A stretch of 64,000 nt of DNA from Nitrospira sp. (GTDB lineage Bacteria; Nitrospirota; Nitrospiria; Nitrospirales; Nitrospiraceae): the NCBI GenBank assembly GCA_016715825.1, contig JADJXO010000013.1, positions 248,001-312,000 of the forward strand, written 5' to 3'. The notes beneath the pieces were generated by a model, which was not told the origin of the DNA, did no database searches, and saw only the letters and a list, made by a program, of their open reading frames with translations. Shown here in pieces: positions 39,672 through 48,115 of this stretch. Position 1 is the first letter of the stretch. Each line of letters starts with the position of its first letter. The position numbers were made by a program, and so were the translations under genes.

Positions 39672-39941
39672 CTACGACTGTTGGGCAGACTGGGCGGGCG
39701 ATCCAGTCGGCTGAGTCAACGATGCATTCTGCGTCGACGTGACAGCTTGAGGCGACGTGGCCTCTTGAGCGGCTGCCTGGGCTTCGGCCTCAATCGCGTC
39801 CGCTTCATGTACAGACTTCTTGAACCCTTTAATAGCCTTGCCGAGCCCTTCCCCTAACTGTGGAAGTTTCCCAGCACCGAAAATGATCAGGACGATCATG
39901 AGGATGAGGATAAGTTCTGTGAACCCTAAGCTACCAAACAT
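39672..39941 (-). CDS. tatA: Twin-arginine translocase subunit TatA/E
   Basis: 89 residues: N-terminal membrane helix (GFTELILILMIVLIIFGAGK), then the conserved KLPQLGEGLGKAIKGFKKS amphipathic helix and an Ala/Gln-rich tail. TatA forms the pore for folded Tat substrates. No tatC is nearby. Its place inside the locus suggests a dedicated copy for exporting folded NXR subunits. Confidence 0.92.
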   Translation of the reverse strand: MFGSLGFTELILILMIVLIIFGAGKLPQLGEGLGKAIKGFKKSVHEADAIEAEAQAAAQEATSPQAVTSTQNASLTQPTGSPAQSAQQS

Positions 39942-39965
39942 AGTGCCCCCCTTCCCATAAAAGAA

Positions 39966-40772
39966 TCAGGACCGAGGATTGTCTTTTGCCTTCTTGGCAA
40001 ACCGTTCTTTCAACCGCTTGCGAGCCGCTTCTGCTTGTTCGAACATCTTGCACTTATCGTAGACGCTGATGAGGTTGTAATAGGCCAGCGGCTCGTCAGG
40101 GTTGTGCTCGACGGCGCTCTCCATGACCTGAATCGCCAAATCGGTCTTCTTGTGGCTAAGGGCGATTTCCATCAGTTTAAAACTAGCCTCGAGATGCTTC
40201 GGATCAAGCTCCAAGGTACGAAGGTAACACTGAATTCCCATATCAATCGTGTTGTAATCGGATACCTGCGGGTTATCCAATTCGACATAGACCCCTGCGA
40301 GGTTGTACCAGGCGATAGGATCATCCGGAGTGATTTCCACGAGACGTTCGTAGTAATTCTTCGCCTCCAAATATTTCTTCTTATCCGCGTACAGCCTCCC
40401 TAGGTTGAACAGGGCCAGGACATCATGCGGGAAGATTTCCAACGCATGCCGGAATTCAGCTTCGGCCTCGTCGCTCATACTTTTCGTCGCATAGATCGTC
40501 CCAAGATTGGCATAGTACATGGCCAACGAGCGATTCATTTCCGCACGAAGACCCTCAGCCATCTCGATCGCTTTCTTGACTTCGGCTAAGGCATCATCCA
40601 GACGCCCCTTACTGAAGTACAATTCACCGAGTCGACAGCGCGCCTGGAAGTCATCCGGCTCACTGGCCAACAACTGTTCAATCCCGGCAATTTCCTCATC
40701 GGGAGAGAGGGGGAGATCTCCAGGATCAGCGGGAGTATCTACGTGTGATGTCATCTGTCCAGGTGTATCCAT
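39966..40772 (-). CDS. TPR-repeat protein
   Basis: 268 residues with about six tetratricopeptide units (ARCRLGELYFSKGRLDDALA, ANLGTIYATKSMSDEAEAEF, FNLGRLYADKKKYLEAKNYY and others). It is soluble and has no signal. It lies 20 bases after the membrane protein gene and 24 before tatA. Likely an assembly or docking factor in the cytoplasm. Confidence 0.85.
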   Translation of the reverse strand: MDTPGQMTSHVDTPADPGDLPLSPDEEIAGIEQLLASEPDDFQARCRLGELYFSKGRLDDALAEVKKAIEMAEGLRAEMNRSLAMYYANLGTIYATKSMSDEAEAEFRHALEIFPHDVLALFNLGRLYADKKKYLEAKNYYERLVEITPDDPIAWYNLAGVYVELDNPQVSDYNTIDMGIQCYLRTLELDPKHLEASFKLMEIALSHKKTDLAIQVMESAVEHNPDEPLAYYNLISVYDKCKMFEQAEAARKRLKERFAKKAKDNPRS

Positions 40773-40792
40773 AACAACGCTCGTTCTTTGGT

Positions 40793-41914
40793 TTATACGT
40801 GCCCCGTGACCAGCCTCTCCGATGCCGGCATCACAGAGCCTTCCCTTGTCGACACTTCCGCCGTGGCCGCCTTCGCTCGATCAGCTGCGAGCAACATCAC
40901 TCCAAGAACAACCATCAGGGTCAGATTCGAGAACAATAATGCGTAGCCGGCGATGAACATGAGGCCAATGCCATACCCTGCTATTCGACCCGTCATCAGC
41001 AACTTCACGACCGTGTACGACCAACAGAGCAATCCCCCGACATAGATCGCAAAAGGCAAATAGAACGTGTAGCCCATCCCAAATTGGAAGATCCAACCGA
41101 TACCCTGCGAGGCCTGCCGAAAGGCAGCGGCAAATGCCGGGCTGTACAGATCTAACAGATAATCGGCCACAATCAACGTCGCAAACACGATCGTCGTGAC
41201 TCCCCAAAACCACAGGGCTCGGCTCAGTTGCTGTCGATTCTTCGTGCGAAGTGATAGACTTCTGCTCTTCCCGTACGCCACAAACACCAGATAACTGGCC
41301 AGCAGCATGAACGCCTCACCCGCACGGTGCGACTCATACGCCAATGGTGGGGCGGCCAGCACCCCCATCCAGCTATAGAAGCTCGACACAATCTGATAGT
41401 ACAACCATCCCGAAACGCCTAGATAGTAGACAGCAGCCAGTACTCGTTGTGCCGATTCACGATGCGTGATCCAGTACTCTGATACAAAGGCCGTAAGCAC
41501 GACGAGCGTCAATCCGTTGTAGAGGACGGCCCCCAGCATCCCGGGCTCGATAACCAGGAAGAGGATGGTCAACAGCAACAGCAGGACCGTGCCTGCGATT
41601 CCTCCCCTGACCAGCCGACTCGTGTCATAGCCTTTCCATCGGTTGATGATGGCCAATGCCAGAGCCAGGAACAACAACACGGCGACGATGTTGATGAGCC
41701 AGGTCCCTACTTCGGTCAATGCGGTGAACGTCGGCGTAATCCATGGATGGTCAGCCGCCATCTTACTCAAATGCATCCCGAGACGGGAAAGCAGACGATA
41801 CAAGATCAGCTCAAGGAAGGAGGTCAGCAGAACCAGCTTGACGGCGTACTCGAACAACGGGCCAAAGTCCGAAATCCTACCCGTCAACCGCTCACTTCCT
41901 GCCGCTGCGTTCAT
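40793..41914 (-). CDS. Polytopic membrane protein, unknown, in NXR locus
   Basis: 373 residues from ATG 41914 (GGGTGGGGGC upstream), about ten membrane helices, with a GYDTSRLVRGG loop. A GTG at 41968 overlapping the upstream stop is an alternative start. No cofactor motif is obvious, though His and Tyr are spread in the helices. It follows the radical SAM gene directly. It may be a quinone- or heme-related membrane partner, but nothing proves it. Confidence 0.72.
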   Translation of the reverse strand: MNAAAGSERLTGRISDFGPLFEYAVKLVLLTSFLELILYRLLSRLGMHLSKMAADHPWITPTFTALTEVGTWLINIVAVLLFLALALAIINRWKGYDTSRLVRGGIAGTVLLLLLTILFLVIEPGMLGAVLYNGLTLVVLTAFVSEYWITHRESAQRVLAAVYYLGVSGWLYYQIVSSFYSWMGVLAAPPLAYESHRAGEAFMLLASYLVFVAYGKSRSLSLRTKNRQQLSRALWFWGVTTIVFATLIVADYLLDLYSPAFAAAFRQASQGIGWIFQFGMGYTFYLPFAIYVGGLLCWSYTVVKLLMTGRIAGYGIGLMFIAGYALLFSNLTLMVVLGVMLLAADRAKAATAEVSTREGSVMPASERLVTGHV

Positions 41915-41964
41915 GCCCCCACCCACGCCAATCCGGTTGTTAGTGTGGTCGGAAACAAGGAGGT

Positions 41965-43743
41965 TCACCGTGCGGCCACCGGGAGCTGCTTCGCCGCTTC
42001 TTTTGCTCTCGAGATATACAGCAGTCCATCCGCCATGGCATAGTTGAACGGGAGTTCGCACACGACCTCGCTGATCCGCTCATACACGTATTGATAGAGC
42101 CGTTCCGCTTCATCGGGTGTCATCCCCTCTTGCACTTCGTAAAAGAAACCAAGGCTGAGGTCCTCCGCAGACGGTCGCATAATGCGACGAATCCCATAGC
42201 TGCCCGGATCGCTCATGATCGGCGCTTCTTTTTCCAAATCGAACAGGCACGGCTGACAAGAAAATCCGTACGACTGATGCAATTTCTTGTTTTCCACGAT
42301 GAAGTTCATCGTTTCGAGCGCTTCTTCCTCTTTTTCCGTAGGGAACCCGACGATGATATAACAATGCATCGCTATACCGAGATCGACGCAATCGTCCGCG
42401 ATCCGCCGGACCCACTCCTGCTTGATTCCCTTCTTCATGAAATCCATGATGCGCTGATTGAAGGATTCCAGCCCGAAGACGATCTTCAAGCACCCGGCCT
42501 CCCGCATAGATGCCAGTAGCTCACGCGAGAGGTTTTTCTCGAACCGCATCTCGCACGTCCACTTCACATCAAGCCGTTTCTCAACCATCTGTTGACACAA
42601 CCGCCTCGTCGGCGCCAGCGCAAAACATTCGTCTGTAAAAAAGAAATGTCTCGCGCCATAGCGTTGCTTGAGCCACTGCAACTCTTCGACGGTTCGCGCT
42701 GGATCCTTCTGGCGGAAATTCTGGTGGTCGAGCGTCAAGGCACAGAACGCACAATCTTTATAGTAACACCCCCGAGAAAACTGAACCGGAAGGACCGGTT
42801 CCGGCGACAGATAGAGATCCAACGGAAACCCGTCATAATTGGGCGCCGGAAGTTGATCGACATTTTCTGAATAGAACGGCTGATTGACCGTAATTTTCCC
42901 GTTGTTGCGATAAATCAGGTTCGGAACTTTGCTGTAATCTTTCTTGCCTGCCAGCTGATTCACCAATTCCAGCAAGGCCGTTTCCCCTTCAAACACGACG
43001 ATATCGTCGGTTAATTCGAACAAACTCGGGCAGCGTCGAATGTTGTCGACGAGACGAGTAAAGATACTGCCTCCGATGGTCACGTGCAGATCGGGAGCAG
43101 CCTCCTTGATCAAACGACAGAGCGTCAGGCCGGGAATGATTTGCGATGTCGCGGTAATCGACACCCCGATAAGATCAGGACGGCTGTCGACAATTGACGG
43201 AATGAACCGGTTTCGGAAGAGGCTCAGAAACGGATTCTGCTGCTCATCACGAACGACCTGCATCAAATCTTTCGAGGAATAAATCGAATAGTTCCCGAAC
43301 TGATTGTCGACCACAGTCAGTCGCGTGGGGAAGTAGACTGCAGAAACCACTTCCAACCATTTGTCGATCATGAATAAGCTGGCGCGATAGGCATCGGGGT
43401 CATAAAACTCTTCGCTGCGCAAGGTCTCCTTCGCCAGCTCAATGCGCTCAACCAGATAGGTAAAGCGATCGAGAGAATCGGTGACCTTGGCATAGTGCTC
43501 TCGGCTCCCGGCACCGGTCTCTCCGGTGTGAGTTCTCTCCAGGTCGCGCTGTTTGGCGATCAACAGTTGATAGACCTCATCCGCATAACTTCTGGTCAAG
43601 ATCGTATCCAGCAACTCGATGCCCAGATCGCGCTGCGATACGTCTGAAATCCCACCTTGATGCAAAAATCCCGTGAGGGAAGGCAGGCTGAGATACGGTT
43701 GAGATGGATGCCAGGTTGGTGGGAAAAGCAGGGAGACTTTCAC
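41965..43743 (-). CDS. B12-binding-type radical SAM protein
   Basis: 592 residues from GTG 43743 (AAGGAT about 12 bases upstream); the longer frame has no family sequence. The N-terminal B12-binding-like domain has DLIGVSITATSQIIPGLTL and VTIGGSIFTRL. The radical SAM domain starts at FSRGCYYKDCAFC, with CX4CX2C spacing rather than CX3CX2C, then FTDECFAL, KIVFGLES and CYIIVGFPTEKEEE. It heads the second unit of the locus. Possible task: modifying a cofactor or peptide needed for NXR or its cytochromes; the substrate is unknown. Confidence 0.85.
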   Translation of the reverse strand: MKVSLLFPPTWHPSQPYLSLPSLTGFLHQGGISDVSQRDLGIELLDTILTRSYADEVYQLLIAKQRDLERTHTGETGAGSREHYAKVTDSLDRFTYLVERIELAKETLRSEEFYDPDAYRASLFMIDKWLEVVSAVYFPTRLTVVDNQFGNYSIYSSKDLMQVVRDEQQNPFLSLFRNRFIPSIVDSRPDLIGVSITATSQIIPGLTLCRLIKEAAPDLHVTIGGSIFTRLVDNIRRCPSLFELTDDIVVFEGETALLELVNQLAGKKDYSKVPNLIYRNNGKITVNQPFYSENVDQLPAPNYDGFPLDLYLSPEPVLPVQFSRGCYYKDCAFCALTLDHQNFRQKDPARTVEELQWLKQRYGARHFFFTDECFALAPTRRLCQQMVEKRLDVKWTCEMRFEKNLSRELLASMREAGCLKIVFGLESFNQRIMDFMKKGIKQEWVRRIADDCVDLGIAMHCYIIVGFPTEKEEEALETMNFIVENKKLHQSYGFSCQPCLFDLEKEAPIMSDPGSYGIRRIMRPSAEDLSLGFFYEVQEGMTPDEAERLYQYVYERISEVVCELPFNYAMADGLLYISRAKEAAKQLPVAAR

Positions 43744-43860
43744 GGAGAAATGAATCCTTTTACTCTTGAAAATCAGCCATTTCGATGGATATACCTTTAT
43801 ACCCCCCGCCGTTTGTGAAATGCAATCCCACCGTCTCTTCGCTGTGCGCGGACTCACAAT

Positions 43861-43910
43861 AAAAAGAGCCCCGGGTAGCTCTCGCACAGCTCACGAGCCA
43901 ACCCGAGGCT
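43861..43910 (-). terminator. Terminator after nxrC-like gene
   Basis: Minus-strand stem GCCTCGGGT (43901-43909) with ACCCGGGGC (43868-43876), an inner helper stem (GCTCG/CGAG), then TCTTTTTATT. It lies 62 bases past the nxrC-like stop and splits the locus into two transcripts. Confidence 0.8.
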
Positions 43911-43970
43911 TCTCTTGATCTTCTTTTCGCATGCGCATCGTTGCCAATGCCCATGCAGATACGGCACTGA

Positions 43971-44921
43971 CTACAGCTTCAACGTAAACCAGGTCGACAA
44001 CGACTTCATGCCGTTTCGTTCGATATTGGCGCCATCCCAGACTGCAAACGCGATTGGCACCGACATGCCGGCCTTAAACTGCACATCGTTGGCGTCTCCG
44101 TTTTCCAAAGTCCGCTTGACGACGACCCGCCACGTCGGACCGGTGTAGCCTCCACCCTTCACGGACCCAGACGGTTCCCACACACCGTTTCCAATCACGT
44201 CCTGGTGTGCTTGCGTCGTAAGAGTGCTGAAGCCGTTTGCGCTCAGATCTTCCACTGAGCTCACACGAAGCGTCGGATCGGACATGATATTGCCCGACCA
44301 GATGCCGGAATTAAATGGCCCAAGGCTCCGACCGATACGATCCGGATATGTGACGCCACCGGCAGGCTCTTCAAAGTAAAAGTCCCAAAAAATTCCAGGG
44401 TATTGATCGTCGACATCCCAAATACCGGCACTATCCTTGCCGATATCCTTCTGCCACTCGGCATTCCATCGCCAGATATTGGTCGTTCCACCGGATTGTC
44501 CCATGCACTGGAATGGCGGAGCTCCGGCCGTGTTGAGGGGGAACATCACGGCCACCTGGTCACGAAAGTCCTGTGGGCCGATTGCGGTGTCATTCTTCGT
44601 CTGGTCGACCCACTCTAAGCGCAACCCAACATCCTTCCCATTGGTCATGGCCTTGACGAACACCGACTTCACGGAAATATTGGGATGCATCGGTGTTGTG
44701 ATCAACTGCCCACTCAACGGAATAACGACACCTGGAACACTTTCCCAAACGGGATTGGCGCCGTCCATGGGAATCGGGCCCTTAACCGTCTTCGCCGGGA
44801 TCGTCACCGGTTGACTGACGGCTAGTGGTACTCGCCCCATCGTCAGCAAGAATCCGACGGTCAGGGCAGAGAGAAGAATAGCAAACACCAATTTCTTGTT
44901 GGTCGTCTGCGCTACTCTCAT
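43971..44921 (-). CDS. nxrC: Nitrite oxidoreductase gamma-type subunit NxrC
   Basis: 316 residues from ATG 44921; an ATG at 44930 is possible, but AGGAGGA lies 9 bases before 44921. A Sec-type signal (LVFAILLSALTVGFLLTMG) leads to the DMSO-reductase-family gamma domain: DVGLRLEWVDQTKND, FQCMGQSGGTTNIWRWNAEW and FAVWDGANIERNGMKSLSTW. Met of CMGQ and Lys of NGMKS are candidate heme b ligands, as in EbdC. It would pass electrons from NXR to cytochrome c in the periplasm. It follows the TorD-like chaperone gene by 67 bases. nxrA and nxrB are not in the window. Confidence 0.85.
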   Translation of the reverse strand: MRVAQTTNKKLVFAILLSALTVGFLLTMGRVPLAVSQPVTIPAKTVKGPIPMDGANPVWESVPGVVIPLSGQLITTPMHPNISVKSVFVKAMTNGKDVGLRLEWVDQTKNDTAIGPQDFRDQVAVMFPLNTAGAPPFQCMGQSGGTTNIWRWNAEWQKDIGKDSAGIWDVDDQYPGIFWDFYFEEPAGGVTYPDRIGRSLGPFNSGIWSGNIMSDPTLRVSSVEDLSANGFSTLTTQAHQDVIGNGVWEPSGSVKGGGYTGPTWRVVVKRTLENGDANDVQFKAGMSVPIAFAVWDGANIERNGMKSLSTWFTLKL

Positions 44922-44988
44922 AGTGCTCATTCCTCCTCTCGATGATGGTAAAGGTAAGGTTTCGCTCAATTCTCTGTCGTCAAGCCTG

Positions 44989-45972
44989 TCACGCATTCCC
45001 CGCAGGTCCACCCTGCTCTACATCCGTGTCTTTCTCTTTTTCTTTCACATCCATGTAGGATTGCGCACCGACCTCATTCAGCAACATGCTCAATTCATTC
45101 CCTTGATCTTGCGCACCACACTCGTAGGTCTGTCCCTCCGGAGAGCTGAATGTCGCCGGACGATAATCGGTCTCCGTATAGGGTTGAGGTACCACCCCAA
45201 GAAATGCGGTCTCAAAATCCATCCAGTCGGCGGTCAGATCGGCGATCAACTTAAAAGGACCGGAATCCGCCTTTTTCGTCAACATGCGACAGAAGAGCGG
45301 CACCCATCGGCCGATATGGTTCTTGACGAACTTCTTCTGGGCCTCGACCACGATGTGTGTTTTTTCGGGCCCATCATGACAGCGGGAGTAGGATTCTTTG
45401 TAGGCGAGAAAGTGCATGAACTCGAATTCGACGCTCAGATGGTCCAGCCGCTCGTGAATATCTTTTGATAACTCAACGCCGAAGGCCTTATAAAATCCTG
45501 AAATATCCCCCATTACATGGGATTGAGCAAATACGTGATCATTCCCGAACAGCGTTTCGTACGGGGGACAATCGAGCGTGATGACATTACTAAACACTCG
45601 CCGATGTTCAGCCTGGAGATCACTGAGCTGCCAACTGGAACATTCTGACGAAACCAAGTTTTCAATCAAGGCTATCTGCGTCCTCAACGCACTCAATTTC
45701 CCCTTCGCTCGCTCATTTCCGTCCGAGCCGATGGCAACGTCCAGCGCATCCAGTGCGGCCCTGCCGTCCTCCACGAACTCTCCGCACCGGAGGTAATCCA
45801 GAAATTCTTCATCTTCCGGGTACAGCAGACTCCAGGAGATCAACAGATAGATCTTACTGCGTCCAAGCGCACGTTCGACGGCGGGAGAATCTTTGAGCGC
45901 AGAAGGATTTGGCCGCGTGGCGGTTGCTATGGGGGACAAACCTGTTGTTGGGTGTTGGCTCGTCACAGACAT
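44989..45972 (-). CDS. TorD/DmsD-family maturation chaperone for NXR
   Basis: 327 residues, all-helical TorD-like protein: LLISWSLLYPEDEEFLDYL, EHRRVFSNVITLDCPPYETL (the YxxLF-type loop region), FYKAFGVELSKDIHERLDHL and EFEFMHFLAYKE. Such chaperones hold molybdoenzyme catalytic subunits until cofactor insertion and Tat export. It is longer than typical TorD (about 200), with an N-terminal extension and an acidic tail (DVKEKEKDTDVEQ). The gene order ferredoxin, chaperone, NxrC supports a role in NXR assembly. Confidence 0.85.
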   Translation of the reverse strand: MSVTSQHPTTGLSPIATATRPNPSALKDSPAVERALGRSKIYLLISWSLLYPEDEEFLDYLRCGEFVEDGRAALDALDVAIGSDGNERAKGKLSALRTQIALIENLVSSECSSWQLSDLQAEHRRVFSNVITLDCPPYETLFGNDHVFAQSHVMGDISGFYKAFGVELSKDIHERLDHLSVEFEFMHFLAYKESYSRCHDGPEKTHIVVEAQKKFVKNHIGRWVPLFCRMLTKKADSGPFKLIADLTADWMDFETAFLGVVPQPYTETDYRPATFSSPEGQTYECGAQDQGNELSMLLNEVGAQSYMDVKEKEKDTDVEQGGPAGNA

Positions 45973-46133
45973 CGCCTCCTAACCACTTCGCTTACAGCGC
46001 ACTTCCTCACGGATGGACGAAAAACAAAGCCCTGTATGTATATGAAACGGCTTGCACGAAGTCAAGGGCGAATTGGCGCCTCTCCGATCGGCGAAGATTT
46101 CTCTCGACCGGTTGCATCGTTGGAATAGCGGCG

Positions 46134-46736
46134 TCATCGGTCGTCCTCGGTGAGATGCCTCGCAGGCACCACTCTGATCGCCACATGATCGTTGACGGTA
46201 TGGCAAACCATCTCGCACATCCCGCATCCCACACAGGCGTCTGTCTCCACCGACAGACTTAACGACTCGACATCCATCGCAAGGGCGTCGGTTGGACATC
46301 GCGACACACAGGCGTGGCATCCCTGGCCTGCCGTACAGAGCCGCTGGGAGATCACCGCCAGTCCCATGCTGACCCGGCGGCTGTGCTCAACCGGCACGAG
46401 TGCATCGGCTCCGCAGGCTCTCACGCAGGGAAAGTCTTCACACAACAGACAGGGTGATTGATCGGCATAGAGAACCGGCGTGCCGTCGGTCTGATGGATG
46501 GTGATGGCGTGAGGGGGACAGGCCGTCAGGCAGTCAGCGCACTTCGTACATCGCTCAAGAAACAGTGATTCCTCCACCGCACCGGGAGGACGCAACCAAT
46601 CCAGCCGAACCTGAACCGGAGCGTGCTCCGTCCGGCGGCCATCCACCTCCTTGACAAACTCTTGCGCGGCTTTGACCGTAGAGAAAACGGAATCTTTCAG
46701 AAAGTCTCGTCGGCCATATGAAGGATTGGTGGCCAT
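46134..46736 (-). CDS. Four-cluster [4Fe-4S] ferredoxin (NapF/MauM-like)
   Basis: 200 residues from ATG 46736. Four [4Fe-4S] motifs: CTKCADCLTACP, CLLCEDFPCVRACG, CTAGQGCHACVSRCP and CVGCGMCEMVCH. The N-terminus YGRRDFLKDSVF looks like a Tat signal, but the hydrophobic part is weak, as in NapF-type proteins that stay inside. It lies 160 bases before the chaperone gene. It may supply electrons or clusters for NXR maturation, or act in electron transfer. Confidence 0.82.
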   Translation of the reverse strand: MATNPSYGRRDFLKDSVFSTVKAAQEFVKEVDGRRTEHAPVQVRLDWLRPPGAVEESLFLERCTKCADCLTACPPHAITIHQTDGTPVLYADQSPCLLCEDFPCVRACGADALVPVEHSRRVSMGLAVISQRLCTAGQGCHACVSRCPTDALAMDVESLSLSVETDACVGCGMCEMVCHTVNDHVAIRVVPARHLTEDDR

Positions 46737-46769
46737 GGTAAAGATCACGTACTCTGTTCCGGGTCTCGA

Positions 46770-46814
46770 GTTGCGTGTTTCTTGTTGGAGAACCCGACAC
46801 TCGAAACACGCAAC
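46770..46814. repeat. 12-bp inverted repeat in intergenic gap
   Basis: GTTGCGTGTTTC (46770-46781) and GAAACACGCAAC (46803-46814) form a perfect stem with a 21-base loop, in the gap between the HExxH gene and the ferredoxin gene. It has the same TTTC/GAAA style as the nested repeats at 13330-13438. Confidence 0.6.
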
Positions 46815-46832
46815 GGGAAACGACGCCCAACG

Positions 46833-47831
46833 TTACATCACGCCGTCGGCTCGTAACTTATACACCTCCACACAGCGATCGCAGGCCCCGAATTCAATAT
46901 CCCACCCCGGATGATTCTCCCGGATGAAGTCGAGCACATAGGGCTCTAGTTTTGTGCCCATGTCCTCGACCCATGAATAGGTTGGAAACCGACAGAGCGG
47001 GCACGGGAAACCCGGCATCAGCATGATCTTGTTTTCAGTCTCCGGCACCTCGCCGCCTTCCACATCCACGGCTCGATCCATGACGCGCAGCGTATCGGAG
47101 GCCATTTCGATCAACTCTGAATGGGTGAAGTAAGAAGTTTGCCACAAACCTTCGAACACCGACTTCAGTTGAGGCGGTGGAATTTTTCGGTACCACGACC
47201 GAAACTCCTTGAACCGATCATCCTTGCTCAACATGGGTTCCTTGCCCGTTGCCACCAACCGGCTGTCCACGCTCAGGCTCCAGAGCACGCGATACCGCTG
47301 TAAGATCAACGTCTCTTCACCGGGGTTGAGTCCCATCTTGGTATCTGGATCGTAGCCGAACTGCGCATCGATCATATCCGAAATATGCATCAGCTCATGG
47401 CGGCAATAGCGAGTCAACGCGGGATCGTAAAATCGACGGGGAATTAATTTAATCCCGACGCCTTTCAGGCCTTTCTCCTCGAACTCTTTGGCCAGATCTT
47501 TCTCGACCGACCCCCATTTCCTGAGGATGTCGACACCCTCCTGACTTTCCTTCAGCACACCTTTCACCAGCACGATGCCAACCGTTTGCTTTAAGAGCGG
47601 GTATTCGTTGAACGAGTCGCGGACGATATCCGAAAACCCCCAGATGCCGAAGAGATACTGATAGAGTTTCTTAAACTCTGCCTCCCGGTCTTCGAGGATA
47701 AACTTCTCGTAGATCGGATCGGCGTGTTCATGAAATTCCTTGTAGTAGGTCGGATCGCCCTCCCGCTCGGTCTTCTCGACGAACGAGTCGATCACTTCCT
47801 GAAGCAAGGCTGGTTGGAATCTGATTTCCAT
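46833..47831 (-). CDS. Unknown HExxH and zinc-ribbon-like protein heading the NXR locus
   Basis: 332 residues, no signal, no recognised family. Two features stand out: TRYCRHELMHISDMIDAQFG (HExxH, the zinc-binding motif of metallopeptidases, about residues 144-163) and two Cys pairs near the C-terminus (FPCPLCRFP and GACDRCVEVY) that could bind zinc or iron. It is the first gene of the minus-strand unit leading to NxrC. Possible roles: a maturation protease or metal chaperone. The HExxH could be chance. Confidence 0.7.
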   Translation of the reverse strand: MEIRFQPALLQEVIDSFVEKTEREGDPTYYKEFHEHADPIYEKFILEDREAEFKKLYQYLFGIWGFSDIVRDSFNEYPLLKQTVGIVLVKGVLKESQEGVDILRKWGSVEKDLAKEFEEKGLKGVGIKLIPRRFYDPALTRYCRHELMHISDMIDAQFGYDPDTKMGLNPGEETLILQRYRVLWSLSVDSRLVATGKEPMLSKDDRFKEFRSWYRKIPPPQLKSVFEGLWQTSYFTHSELIEMASDTLRVMDRAVDVEGGEVPETENKIMLMPGFPCPLCRFPTYSWVEDMGTKLEPYVLDFIRENHPGWDIEFGACDRCVEVYKLRADGVM

Positions 47832-48115
47832 TGGAAGAACGCTCCGCGGCTAGAGAAATGACTTTGAACGATCATGCGGGCTCTCCTGGCCGCTATGGCA
47901 ACTAGAGCCACCTTGACGCTTCGACACTGTCTTGAACGCCGAACAGGCTCAGCGTCAACCCTAAACCGGCGTCTCTCACCCTATTATGGAGGTCGAAGGG
48001 TTGACTTGTCTGCGAGGCATCTCTTACGATCCGTCACGAACACCAGGATTATACTGGCCGGGCCGGTGACCAATCAAGCAAGCAGGAACCAGACCGCTGA
48101 GGAAACACACGACAC

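Noticed and set aside
43744..43887. N-terminal extension of the radical SAM protein
   Set aside because: It would run through the region just after the nxrC terminator, and the extra residues are low in family character.
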